A DNA stretch of 64,000 nucleotides from Phocaeicola_A sp045647865 (GCA_045647865.1 JAZRMW010000054.1:46795-110794), one strand, 5' to 3'; counted from the stretch's first letter, positions 8,712 through 15,969 are shown. The notes: generated by a model from the letters alone, not told the origin. A program made the numbers and translations.

Positions 8712-8829
8712 TTGACTACGCACTGTCAAACTGTTGACCAAACACAGTCAAACAATTGACCGCGCATAGTCAAAAGATTGACTGTGCGCGGTCAAAGTTT
8801 TGACCAAATGAGAAAGGAATCCGGTCAAA
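8712..8829. repeat. Phased palindrome array GTCAAAnnnTTGAC, period 22 nt
   Basis: Four copies of GTCAAA-n3-TTGAC start at 8725, 8747, 8769 and 8791, exactly 22 nt apart, with 8-nt linkers. A lone TTGAC half-site at 8712 is in register with the series, and a GTCAAA at 8824 is half a period out. The segments 8756-8773 and 8778-8795 also form an 18-bp hairpin with a single G-T pair and a 4-nt loop. It lies between the stop of the DUF3467 gene and rpsL. Function unknown: operator array, terminator-like structure or repeat element are all possible. Confidence 0.85.
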
Positions 8830-8855
8830 ATAAACGATTGTTATTCTGACACTTA

Positions 8856-9185
8856 TTAAGCCTCACCCTTAAAATCGGAAAGATTGGGCACATAAGTTTT
8901 ATTACCCTGTGCTTGCTCGGGCATACGGATAGGTCCCCAATTGGCTTCATATTTCTTCACATTGTCCTGAAGGGCAAAGAGGAGACGCTTGGCGTGTTCA
9001 GGGGTGAGCACAATACGAGATTGTACATTGGCCTTGGGAAGACCGGGCATTACACGCACAAAGTCGAGGATAAACTCTGAGGTGGAATGACTGATAATGG
9101 CCAAGTTAGCGTATGTGCCTTGCGCCACGTCTTCCTTCAATTCGATTTGCAATTGTCCGTTCTGATTGGGAGTATTCTTTTCCAT
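8856..9185 (-). CDS. DUF3467 family protein
   Basis: A 109-residue soluble protein with the DUF3467 core: YANLAIISHSTSEFILDFVR near residues 25-44, then a VMPGLPKANVQSRIVLTPEH stretch leading to LLFALQDNVKKYEANWG. No signal peptide or membrane segment. The family has no assigned biochemical function; in several Bacteroides genomes it sits between rpoC and rpsL. Here it keeps its place upstream of rpsL but rpoBC is absent: the next gene beyond it is divergent. It has a candidate promoter of its own. Confidence 0.88.
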   Translation of the reverse strand: MEKNTPNQNGQLQIELKEDVAQGTYANLAIISHSTSEFILDFVRVMPGLPKANVQSRIVLTPEHAKRLLFALQDNVKKYEANWGPIRMPEQAQGNKTYVPNLSDFKGEA

Positions 9186-9227
9186 AATTCTGTTACTTTT
9201 TTTATAATGGTTAATAAATAATGAGTG

Positions 9228-9235
9228 CGAAGATA
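9228..9235 (-). promoter_or_regulatory. Possible promoter of the DUF3467 gene
   Basis: Reads TATCTTCG on the minus strand, one mismatch from TAnnTTTG, 43 nt upstream of the start codon. No good -33 box was seen. The gene's divergent neighbour makes a local promoter likely. Confidence 0.4.
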
Positions 9236-9406
9236 ACGTTTTCTTTCCTTATGTCCTAATTTGCTGCTCGAAGATTATATTTTTTTATCACGACCTTATA
9301 CCTTATTATATATATGAAAGAACTCTCATACACACCTAATGTTTAAAATATGCTAATAAATCGCTACTTTATGTCATGTTTACTTGTATGTTTGTCGCGT
9401 TTACAT

Positions 9407-9414
9407 TACATTTG
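9407..9414 (+). promoter_or_regulatory. Promoter of the membrane protein/XRE module
   Basis: TACATTTG is an exact TAnnTTTG -7 box. CTTG at 9383-9386, 20 nt upstream, is one mismatch from the TTTG -33 box at canonical spacing. Transcription should start near 9421, right where the folded leader begins. Confidence 0.65.
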
Positions 9415-9421
9415 CAACGTC

Positions 9422-9479
9422 GTTAGGGGAAAGACTGCAGATTTTCCCGAAAGACACACTACTATGTGTAATGTCTAAC
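9422..9479 (+). promoter_or_regulatory. Folded 5' leader, three-stem layout
   Basis: GTTAG at 9422-9426 pairs with CTAAC at 9475-9479. Inside it GGGAAA at 9427-9432 pairs with TTTCCC at 9443-9448, and GAC plus CACA near 9453-9458 pair with TGTG and GTC near 9465-9475. The result is a small three-way junction covering almost the whole leader, ending 19 nt before the ATG at 9499. The pairing is seen; a regulatory role is inferred. Confidence 0.45.
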
Positions 9480-9498
9480 TTAAAAACAAACAAGTAAC

Positions 9499-9933
9499 AT
9501 GAAAACATTCAAACTATTGCCACACGGGTGGCAGAAAGCAGGTTGGATTATTGCCGGCATAGGCGCAGGCATGATGCTTTGGAGTGCTTTTAATGCCTCT
9601 TCATTCTTTAGCAGCGAACAATGGGCAATAGGCTCAGCCATATGGACAATCGCTTTCCTCATCATAGCTTTTACACAGGAAGAGTACGAGGACGAGCGCA
9701 TTCGTAGTATCCGTATGAATACATTGGGCATCACGGCCATCATTTATGCCGCAATGATAATCTTGGTTCCTTTGTTAAATGTCATTCTGGTTCGCTTTTT
9801 CGACCCTATAGTTTGCGCCAAATCCATTTCAATCAGAGCCATCTTCTTGAAACCAGTTTTTATTTATGTAGTACTACTCAAATTCTTCCTTTGGAAGGAG
9901 AACCGTAGTCTGAAGTATGAAGAGGAAGTATAA
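9499..9933 (+). CDS. Small integral membrane protein, paired with an XRE regulator
   Basis: No family recognised with confidence. The 144-residue protein is predicted to have about four membrane segments (roughly residues 14-31, 42-60, 73-93 and 113-130). A charged stretch QEEYEDERIRSIRMN follows the second segment. The next gene product has a very similar stretch at the equivalent place (REREEDEMITALRFQ), so the two look like divergent paralogues. It heads a three-gene unit ending in a small XRE regulator, a layout common in Firmicutes and Bacteroidota for membrane proteins of unknown role. Confidence 0.7.
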   Translation: MKTFKLLPHGWQKAGWIIAGIGAGMMLWSAFNASSFFSSEQWAIGSAIWTIAFLIIAFTQEEYEDERIRSIRMNTLGITAIIYAAMIILVPLLNVILVRFFDPIVCAKSISIRAIFLKPVFIYVVLLKFFLWKENRSLKYEEEV

Positions 9934-9952
9934 CCACTAAAAAAGAAAGACT

Positions 9953-10426
9953 ATGAAGAAGAATTTTTTATTTCCACCCATCTGTAAGCAGATTGGTTGG
10001 ATACTGCTTATCCCCTCGCTGGTTCTTTACGTATTGACCCTTGGTGATGTGATTGATGATTATCTTATATCTTTCCCTACACTTTGTTTCTCCCTTGACA
10101 AATACACGACCCAAAGCAGTGGCCTTACATGGGAGATTCAAGGAATGCTGATGGAGATAACTTTAGCCCTGCTGATGGTGTCGCTGCTATTCATTTCCTT
10201 CTCTCGCGAACGCGAAGAGGACGAGATGATAACCGCCCTCCGCTTCCAATCCTTCGCATGGGCCGTCAAAATCAATGCTGTGCTACTGATTGTAGGCACA
10301 TGGATAATCTTCGGTGGCCTCTACCTGTATTTCACCATCTTCTGCCTGTTCAGCAGCTTCGTGCTCTACATCGGAAGATTTGAATACGAACTTTATCAAC
10401 TTAAACGCCTGAGCCATGAAGAATAA
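9953..10426 (+). CDS. Small integral membrane protein, paralogue of the preceding gene
   Basis: No firm family. The 157-residue protein has about four membrane segments (roughly residues 14-34, 65-84, 103-122 and 125-142) and the charged EREEDEM motif after the second, shared with its neighbour. It starts 19 nt after the previous stop, and its last 11 bases overlap the start of the XRE gene (10416-10426), suggesting translational coupling. A sensor or transport role is possible but nothing in the sequence proves one. Confidence 0.7.
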   Translation: MKKNFLFPPICKQIGWILLIPSLVLYVLTLGDVIDDYLISFPTLCFSLDKYTTQSSGLTWEIQGMLMEITLALLMVSLLFISFSREREEDEMITALRFQSFAWAVKINAVLLIVGTWIIFGGLYLYFTIFCLFSSFVLYIGRFEYELYQLKRLSHEE

Positions 10427-10625
10427 CCTGCGAGTAGAACGTGCCAAGCTCCGCATGACGCAACAGGACTTGGCCGACCGTGTACACGTGAGCCGTCAGA
10501 CCATCGTAGCCATCGAGCAGGGGAAATTCAACCCCTCGACGGTGCTGGCCCTGCGCATGTCGGCCATCTTCAACACCCCCGTGAACGACATCTTTGAGTT
10601 GGAGGAAGGGGATTGGAAGGAGTGA
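10416..10625 (+). CDS. Small XRE/Cro-C1 family transcriptional regulator
   Basis: A 69-residue protein that is almost only a helix-turn-helix: MTQQDLADRVHVSRQTIVAI at about residues 13-32 matches the HTH_3 pattern, followed by the NPSTVLALRMSAIF helix and a short acidic tail DIFELEEGD. This YozG-like class usually binds its own promoter. It overlaps the upstream membrane protein gene by 11 bases, so the three proteins are probably made together. The folded leader or the CTTG/TACATTTG promoter region would be the obvious place for its operator. Confidence 0.88.
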   Translation: MKNNLRVERAKLRMTQQDLADRVHVSRQTIVAIEQGKFNPSTVLALRMSAIFNTPVNDIFELEEGDWKE

Positions 10626-10653
10626 GATGTATAAACCTAAAAAACAATTCATT

Positions 10654-11772
10654 ATGATAAAGAAAATATTCTATTTCATTGTTGCAACTATTGTCTTTGC
10701 CAATTGTAGCAATGCACCACAAGCGCCCACGTCATTTGTGGTGGAAGGCACCTTGCCCGACTCTTCGTTTCATGGGGAGCAGATCTACATGCAACGCTAC
10801 ACCGACGGGAAGACCATGGGAGTGACCAAAGTGGAGGGAAACCACTTCACCTTCACCGGAGTGGCGGACTCAGCCGACTATTGCCGTATCGAAGTCGGCC
10901 CAAGGCTCTACAGTAACCTGATATTGGAAAACGGACATATCAACGTGAAGATGATAAACATCAACGGCTTTGGCATACAACCATTTGCCACCGGCACATC
11001 CGGCAACGAGGAATATGCCCGCATACATCTACTCCACGAGGATATAATCTCGCATCACAACAATCGGATAGACAGCCTCCGCCAAATATATCGCGATGAG
11101 CAGGAGCTTATAAAGGCTGCACAACCCCTTGTGAAGGAGCTGCACCAAAAGATGACAGCCCAAGCCAAAGAGCTGTTTGCCACCCATCGGGACGATGTGA
11201 TTGGCTACACGCTGCTTTATTCAGTTTTCTTGGACGGATTGAGCCTTGATGACCAGATTGAAGTCATTGAATCCACCGGCCCCAGCATCCTGCAGACCGA
11301 CTTGGCACAAGAGAAGTTACGGAAATTGCACCGGTTGAAAAAGACCCAACCAGGGACACCTTATATTGACATCAAGGGAAAAGATGCCAACGGCAAGGAA
11401 ATCGCTCTGTCCGACTTCATCGGGAAGGGGAACTATGTGCTCATCGACATGTGGGCGAGTTGGTGTGGCCCCTGCAAAGCCGAAGTGCCCAGCATTGCAG
11501 AAAACTACCGCGAGTTCAAGGACAAAGGATTGAGTGTAGTAGGCATTTTCGTGTGGGACGAAGCCAAGAATCTGGCTCCTTGCATGAAGGAACTGAATAT
11601 TACCTGGCCTCAGATTGTTGCTGAGACTTCAGTACAAAAGGATTATGGTATAGAAGGTATTCCTGAGATGATTCTCTTTGCTCCCGACGGTACCATCGTT
11701 GAACGTGGAGGAACCTTACGTGGTGCAGGACTAAAATATGCACTGAAGAAATACTTGGATAAAGAACAATAG
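10654..11772 (+). CDS. TlpA/ResA-like thioredoxin lipoprotein with N-terminal DUF4369-like domain
   Basis: Periplasmic-side thiol-disulfide oxidoreductase. I chose the ATG at 10654 because it gives a lipoprotein signal (MIKKIFYFIVATIVFANC, lipobox FANC); the ORF is open further upstream but that part overlaps the XRE gene. Residues about 25-120 resemble the DUF4369 domain common in Bacteroidetes, residues 130-215 are helical, and the thioredoxin fold follows with WASWCGPC (catalytic Cys271 and Cys274) and a cis-Pro GIPE motif near residue 342. The length of 373 is normal. Such proteins are thought to reduce periplasmic disulfides; the partner is not evident from context. Confidence 0.88.
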   Translation: MIKKIFYFIVATIVFANCSNAPQAPTSFVVEGTLPDSSFHGEQIYMQRYTDGKTMGVTKVEGNHFTFTGVADSADYCRIEVGPRLYSNLILENGHINVKMININGFGIQPFATGTSGNEEYARIHLLHEDIISHHNNRIDSLRQIYRDEQELIKAAQPLVKELHQKMTAQAKELFATHRDDVIGYTLLYSVFLDGLSLDDQIEVIESTGPSILQTDLAQEKLRKLHRLKKTQPGTPYIDIKGKDANGKEIALSDFIGKGNYVLIDMWASWCGPCKAEVPSIAENYREFKDKGLSVVGIFVWDEAKNLAPCMKELNITWPQIVAETSVQKDYGIEGIPEMILFAPDGTIVERGGTLRGAGLKYALKKYLDKEQ

Positions 11773-11818
11773 AAAGATTTTTTCGGTTTTCAAATTAATA
11801 CTAAAACATTGCGCGCAG

Positions 11819-11857
11819 AATCCAAGAGTCATCGTGATGGTGGTTCTTGGATTTTTA
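11819..11857 (+). terminator. Terminator after the thioredoxin lipoprotein gene
   Basis: AATCCAAGA at 11819-11827 pairs with TCTTGGATT at 11845-11853 and is followed by a T-rich run (TTTATTTTTT). Good intrinsic terminator on the plus strand, 46 nt after the stop. Confidence 0.75.
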
Positions 11858-11882
11858 TTTTTTGCCTATGCATCAATTATAG

Positions 11883-11941
11883 AAATTTGCACTCACCAAG
11901 AGCAAAAACAAAGAAAATTTGCACTCAGCGAGTGCAAATTT
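11883..11941. repeat. Twin palindromes AAATTTGCACTC/GAGTGCAAATTT, one intact and one decayed
   Basis: The intact copy has arms 11915-11926 and 11930-11941 (12 bp, perfect) around AGC. A second left arm, identical over 12 bases, lies at 11883-11894, exactly 32 nt upstream, but its right arm (11898-11909) matches at only 7 of 12 positions. The spacing of 32 nt is the same as between the two palindromes in front of the DUF4143 ATPase gene at 14222-14271. It ends 9 bases before the dnaG stop codon. It may be a leftover operator of a lost gene, or act as a terminator for dnaG. Confidence 0.75.
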
Positions 11942-11949
11942 AGCAATCT

Positions 11950-14118
11950 TTACGACAACACCACACGGTCACCGGCACGTTTGGCAATGAGGCGTTGCAC
12001 CTCGGAGAGATCCTTATATCGCTTCATCACCTCCATATAACGGGCGGCATCGGTCATTATATTACGGTCCTGTAGGGCCGATAGAACTTGCTTGAGTTCG
12101 TCTTCCACAATAGCCAACTTCAAGTCGGTGAGCAAATGAGGGATCAGTTCACAAAGGCGTTCATCATCAGAGACAATCTTTTGTGAACGGGAGTGATACT
12201 TACTCAATTGATAACGGTCGCTGCTAAGGTCAGCCGCCAAGCGTGCCACCTGAGGGTCGGGATGAGAGAAGAAATAGCGCGAAGCTACAAAGCCTTTATT
12301 ATGTATGCGTTGCATCACCTCGTCCAACATACGCCGGTGCATGGGGTCTTGCAACTCAAGACTATCGATAGAGAGGTCGGACGCCACATGTTCGGCCACC
12401 GTCACCTCGCGAGAGGAACCATCCTCATCCTCAATGGCATACATCACCCGTTCTCCAAAGCGAACAACCTGTTGCATCAACAACACTTCCTTATTGTGAT
12501 AAGCCTTCTTCTGCTTGTTGAACAACCCTTCACCCTGCCCTTCCCAAGGGATGGAAGCAGCATGTGCGTCCAAGCTGTTCGCTCCATTCTCTTCAGACGG
12601 GAATGGTGCAGGCGGTGGCATAGACTCACCTCCACCCTCTTCCATGGGAGGAGGAGGAACATCTATTCCTTCCATAGGCGGAGGAGCCTGACCACCCAAC
12701 AACTCGATGGGCACTTCCCCTTCGGGTATGGGCATATCCTGTTGCATCCGCTCAGCCTTGGCTGCTTCGCGCTGGCGCTGTTTCTCAGCAGCCACCTGCT
12801 TCTCCTCCTTGGTGCGCGTCATCAGTTTGTTCACCTCCTGCACCAAGAGTTTTTCCTCCACTTGGAGCAGTTGGCTACACTCGCGGATATAGACCGAGCG
12901 CACGATATTTTCGGGAATAACAGAGATGCTCCGCACGATGTCACCAATGAGTCCGGCCCGCTTGATAGGGTCGTTACCGACCTCCTCCAAAAGCAAATTG
13001 GTCTTGAAGCGGATAAAATCGACTTCGTGCGAATTGATGTATGCTTTATAGTCGGTAGCATTGTGCTTACGGGCAAAGCTGTCGGGGTCTTCCCCATCGG
13101 GGAGGAGCACCACCTTGATGTTCATCCCCTCCTCCAGCAACATATCAATGCCTCGGATGGAAGCTTTAATACCGGCGCCGTCGCCATCGTAAAGCACGGT
13201 GATATTGTTGGTAAAACGATGTATCAGACGGATTTGTCCGGAGGTGAGTGACGTACCCGACGAGGCTACCACATTCTCGATGCCTGCCTGATGCATGGAG
13301 ATAACGTCGGTGTAACCTTCCACAAGGAAGCAACGGTCATCGCGCACAATGGCCTGCTTGGCAAAGTAGATACCATAGAGTTCGTTGCTCTTATGATAAA
13401 TCTCCGATTCGGGAGAGTTGACGTACTTCGCCACCTTACCGTCGGTCTTCAGCACACGACCACCGAAGGCTATCACCTTACCACTGAGCGTATGCACGGG
13501 AAACATCACACGTCCCCAGAAACGGTCGCGCAATTGTCCGTCGTTATCGCGCCGGTAGCAGAGACCCGTCTTCTCCAAGAACTCCTCTTTGAAACCTTTG
13601 CGCTTGGCCTCCTTGACCAAGGCATCGCGTTCATTGAGGCTATAGCCCAACTGGAACTTGCGGATGATGTCGTCACGAAAACCACGCTGACGGAAATAGG
13701 CCAAGCCGATGCTTTGCCCGTCGATATGGTTATGAAGAAGGTTCTGGAAGTAGTTGTTGGCAAAGTCGTTCACCACAAACATACTCTCGCGCTCGTTCTG
13801 AGCCTGCTTCTCCTCATTGCTCAACTCGCGTTCCTTCACCTCGATGTGATACTTGTTGGCCAGCCACTTCAACGCCTCGTAGTAGTTGAGCTGCTCGTGC
13901 TCCATGATGAAGTGCACCACGTTTCCTCCCTTTCCGCAGGAGAAACATTTGCACAATCCCTTGGAAGGCGACACCACAAACGACGGTGTCTTCTCGTTAT
14001 GGAAAGGGCACAACCCTTTATAGTTCACCCCCGCCCTCTTCAGCGTGACGAACTCCGACACCACATCCACAATCTGTGCCGCGTCCAATATCCGGTCTAT
14101 GGTAGCTTGGTCAATCAT
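11950..14118 (-). CDS. dnaG: DNA primase DnaG
   Basis: Makes RNA primers for replication. I start at ATG 14116-14118 (MIDQATIDRIL), which fits the family; the upstream in-frame start adds nine unrelated residues. The CHC2 zinc finger has Cys37, His40, Cys58 and Cys61 (CPFH and CFSC). The catalytic core follows, with Toprim FLVEGYTDVISMHQ near residue 266 and VLYDGDGAGIKA near 310. Residues about 455-530 form a Pro/Glu/Gly-rich linker, and the remaining part is the helicase-binding C-terminus. At 722 residues it is longer than usual, mainly because of that linker. It is convergent with the thioredoxin gene and divergent from the ATPase gene. Confidence 0.96.
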   Translation of the reverse strand: MIDQATIDRILDAAQIVDVVSEFVTLKRAGVNYKGLCPFHNEKTPSFVVSPSKGLCKCFSCGKGGNVVHFIMEHEQLNYYEALKWLANKYHIEVKERELSNEEKQAQNERESMFVVNDFANNYFQNLLHNHIDGQSIGLAYFRQRGFRDDIIRKFQLGYSLNERDALVKEAKRKGFKEEFLEKTGLCYRRDNDGQLRDRFWGRVMFPVHTLSGKVIAFGGRVLKTDGKVAKYVNSPESEIYHKSNELYGIYFAKQAIVRDDRCFLVEGYTDVISMHQAGIENVVASSGTSLTSGQIRLIHRFTNNITVLYDGDGAGIKASIRGIDMLLEEGMNIKVVLLPDGEDPDSFARKHNATDYKAYINSHEVDFIRFKTNLLLEEVGNDPIKRAGLIGDIVRSISVIPENIVRSVYIRECSQLLQVEEKLLVQEVNKLMTRTKEEKQVAAEKQRQREAAKAERMQQDMPIPEGEVPIELLGGQAPPPMEGIDVPPPPMEEGGGESMPPPAPFPSEENGANSLDAHAASIPWEGQGEGLFNKQKKAYHNKEVLLMQQVVRFGERVMYAIEDEDGSSREVTVAEHVASDLSIDSLELQDPMHRRMLDEVMQRIHNKGFVASRYFFSHPDPQVARLAADLSSDRYQLSKYHSRSQKIVSDDERLCELIPHLLTDLKLAIVEDELKQVLSALQDRNIMTDAARYMEVMKRYKDLSEVQRLIAKRAGDRVVLS

Positions 14119-14221
14119 TGGAGTGCAAAAGTACACCTTTTCCACCGAAAGAGCAAAAGATGACGAGGATTTGTTGATTTAATTACAGAAAAGGGCATCC
14201 ATATCTCCCGAACAAGCAATT

Positions 14222-14271
14222 TGCACATTTTTTTGTGCACTTTTTCTGAATTATGCACATTTTTTTGTGCA
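14222..14271. promoter_or_regulatory. Twin palindromic operators TGCACATTTTTTTGTGCA
   Basis: Two identical 18-mers lie at 14222-14239 and 14254-14271; each is TGCACA-T6-TGTGCA. Their starts are 32 nt apart, about three helical turns. The second ends 7 bases before the -7 box of the ATPase gene, so a protein bound there would block transcription. The same 32-nt spacing recurs in the related palindrome pair at 11883-11941. Confidence 0.75.
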
Positions 14272-14278
14272 ATATTTG

Positions 14279-14286
14279 TATCTTTG
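14279..14286 (+). promoter_or_regulatory. Promoter -7 box of the DUF4143 ATPase gene
   Basis: TATCTTTG matches TAnnTTTG exactly, 12 nt before the ATG at 14299, so the mRNA leader would be only a few bases long or the transcript nearly leaderless. The canonical -33 position falls inside the region between the twin palindromes. Confidence 0.6.
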
Positions 14287-14298
14287 CAAAAAAAAGAG

Positions 14299-15468
14299 AT
14301 GAACAGACTACAGGAATACTTTGACAATCAATTGGAAGCCACGAATTCAGGTTTTCACCGATATATGTTTGAACGGATTGATTGGGACAACCGATTAATC
14401 GGATTGGTCGGCCCAAGAGGAGTTGGTAAAACAACCCTGATGCTGCAACATGCCAAAGAAAACCTACCAAGGCATAGCACACTCTTCGTTACTGCTGAAG
14501 ACATGTATTTTACAACAAACAATATCGTGGAATTTGCAGCTGATTTCGTCAAAAAGGGGGGACGTTACCTGATTATAGATGAAATTCACAAAATGGAAGA
14601 GTGGTCAAGATTCCTCAAACTCATCTATGACTATCAACCCAAACTGAATGTGATTTTTACGGGTTCTTCCATCCTTGACATTACGAAAGGGACACACGAC
14701 CTCAGCCGACGAGCCATCACGTACTCCATGCAAGGATTGTCTTTTAGGGAGTATCTCTCACTCTTCCACGATATCAATCTGAATGTATATTCGTTGGAGC
14801 AAATACTCAACCATGAGGTAAAAACCCCTTCCGGATTACGGGTTCTTGATTTTTTCAAAGACTATCTCCAAAAAGGATATTATCCGTTCGCCAAAGAGAA
14901 CCTGTATGACTTCCGTTTGAAGCAAGTGATAAACAACACACTTGAAATAGATATTCCCCAATATGCCAAGATGAATATTGCCACAGGCAGAAAGGTGAAG
15001 CAACTATTGGGCATCATTGCACGAAGTGTTCCGTTCAAGCCCAACATGAGCACCTTGTCAACTGTATTGGACACAAGTCGGAACAGCATTGCAGACTATT
15101 TCGTTTATCTCGAAGAAGCTGGTATGATTGCCCAATTACGCGACAGGACATCGGGCATCAGAGGATTGGGTAAGATAAATAAAGTCTATCTGGACAACCC
15201 CGCACTGATTTATAATCTGGCCGAAGAAGAAGCCAATATCGGCAATGTCAGAGAAACGTTCTTCTATAACCAAATGCGACTTAACCAGAAGGTTGAGTCC
15301 TCCGATATAGCAGACTTCACAATAGGTGATTATACCTTTGAAGTCGGAGGAAAGAACAAGTCACAAAAACAAATAGAATCAGCCGAAAAGGGATACGTCG
15401 TCAAAGACGACATCGAAAGCGGCTACTTGAATGTGATACCTCTGTGGATGTTTGGAATGAATTACTGA
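14299..15468 (+). CDS. AAA+ ATPase with C-terminal DUF4143 domain
   Basis: I chose ATG 14299 (MNRLQEYFDNQ), the usual start for this family and just after the promoter; the longer open frame runs back through the operator. Residues 38-46 are the Walker A GPRGVGKTT and residues 90-95 the Walker B (YLIIDE). The C-terminal third carries the DUF4143 nuclease-like fold ending in the EVGGKNKSQKQI motif. Length of 389 is typical. Members are abundant, multicopy and mobile in Bacteroidales genomes; the function is unknown, with a restriction or toxin-like role sometimes suggested. It stands alone between terminators, and neither neighbour explains it. Confidence 0.9.
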   Translation: MNRLQEYFDNQLEATNSGFHRYMFERIDWDNRLIGLVGPRGVGKTTLMLQHAKENLPRHSTLFVTAEDMYFTTNNIVEFAADFVKKGGRYLIIDEIHKMEEWSRFLKLIYDYQPKLNVIFTGSSILDITKGTHDLSRRAITYSMQGLSFREYLSLFHDINLNVYSLEQILNHEVKTPSGLRVLDFFKDYLQKGYYPFAKENLYDFRLKQVINNTLEIDIPQYAKMNIATGRKVKQLLGIIARSVPFKPNMSTLSTVLDTSRNSIADYFVYLEEAGMIAQLRDRTSGIRGLGKINKVYLDNPALIYNLAEEEANIGNVRETFFYNQMRLNQKVESSDIADFTIGDYTFEVGGKNKSQKQIESAEKGYVVKDDIESGYLNVIPLWMFGMNY

Positions 15469-15479
15469 TAACAAGATAT

Positions 15480-15524
15480 GCAAAGTGGAGCACACCCCTC
15501 GCGGCCGTGCTCCACTTTGCTTTT
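15480..15524 (+). terminator. Strong terminator after the ATPase gene
   Basis: Arms 15480-15493 and 15507-15520 form a perfect 14-bp stem with a 13-nt loop, followed by TTTTC. It begins 11 nt after the stop codon. Confidence 0.9.
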
Positions 15525-15609
15525 CTATCACCATGAGCCAACTCTATACCTTATTTATGTGTTTCTTCATTTTTATTCCATAAAGATATAGTCTTTCACT
15601 TATTTTTCC

Positions 15610-15617
15610 TATATTTG
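15610..15617 (+). promoter_or_regulatory. Promoter of the BspA-like gene and its leader
   Basis: TATATTTG matches the -7 consensus TAnnTTTG. The start codon is 353 nt downstream, so the transcript would carry a leader of roughly 345 nt that contains the folded RNA at 15731-15851. No convincing -33 box was found. Confidence 0.55.
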
Positions 15618-15730
15618 CACCGATAATCAAGTTTTAACATCAAAAACAACATACATTGCCTATGAAGCATAGCGTATAACTGACACGCACATTTTAAGAC
15701 ATATTGGAAAAGCGTTTTAGCTTTATTCTA

Positions 15731-15910
15731 TCTATCCGAAAGTTTGGCGACTAAAAAGACAGAAAAGAATAACAGTTGAAATGCTCGTGCCTATGGCGCG
15801 GGCTTTTTGTTATATTCTTTCTGTCGGGTTACGCCAAACACCTCGGGTAGAGAATACACTAAAAAGTCTCGCGCTTTTTTTGTGCGTATTTCTCAAAGAG
15901 CAAAAGAGAC
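15731..15910 (+). ncRNA. Large folded leader RNA with nested stems
   Basis: Four co-axial helices are visible. Stem 1: 15731-15739 with 15843-15851 (9 bp, one G-U). Stem 2: 15742-15749 with 15832-15839 (8 bp, perfect). Stem 3: 15758-15774 with 15808-15825 (15 bp with small bulges). Stem 4: 15783-15791 with 15795-15803 (9 bp with G-U pairs, loop TAT), followed by TTTTT like an intrinsic terminator. A second, weaker fold (GTCTC 15866-15870 with GAGAC 15906-15910) follows before the ATG at 15970. It is either a cis-regulatory attenuator or an independent small RNA; I do not recognise the family. Confidence 0.7.
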
Positions 15911-15969
15911 AACGGAGTAACCTGAAAAGCCGTGAAGTGAGTAAGGAAATGACTTAAAAATAAAAGAGA

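Noticed and set aside
8712..8829. Array considered as a CRISPR
   Set aside because: The repeat is only 14 nt with 8-nt linkers and there are no cas genes. A CRISPR needs repeats and spacers of about 25-40 nt.
12193..13251. Open frame of 352 codons opposite dnaG
   Set aside because: It lies wholly inside dnaG on the other strand; its His/Leu-rich composition is the mirror of the primase sequence.
13291..14163. Open frame of 290 codons opposite the dnaG 5' part
   Set aside because: Antisense shadow of the conserved zinc-finger and catalytic region of dnaG.
14221..14298. Upstream in-frame start of the DUF4143 gene
   Set aside because: The extension runs through the twin palindromes and the -7 box, so it cannot be translated from this promoter; the ATG at 14299 is used.
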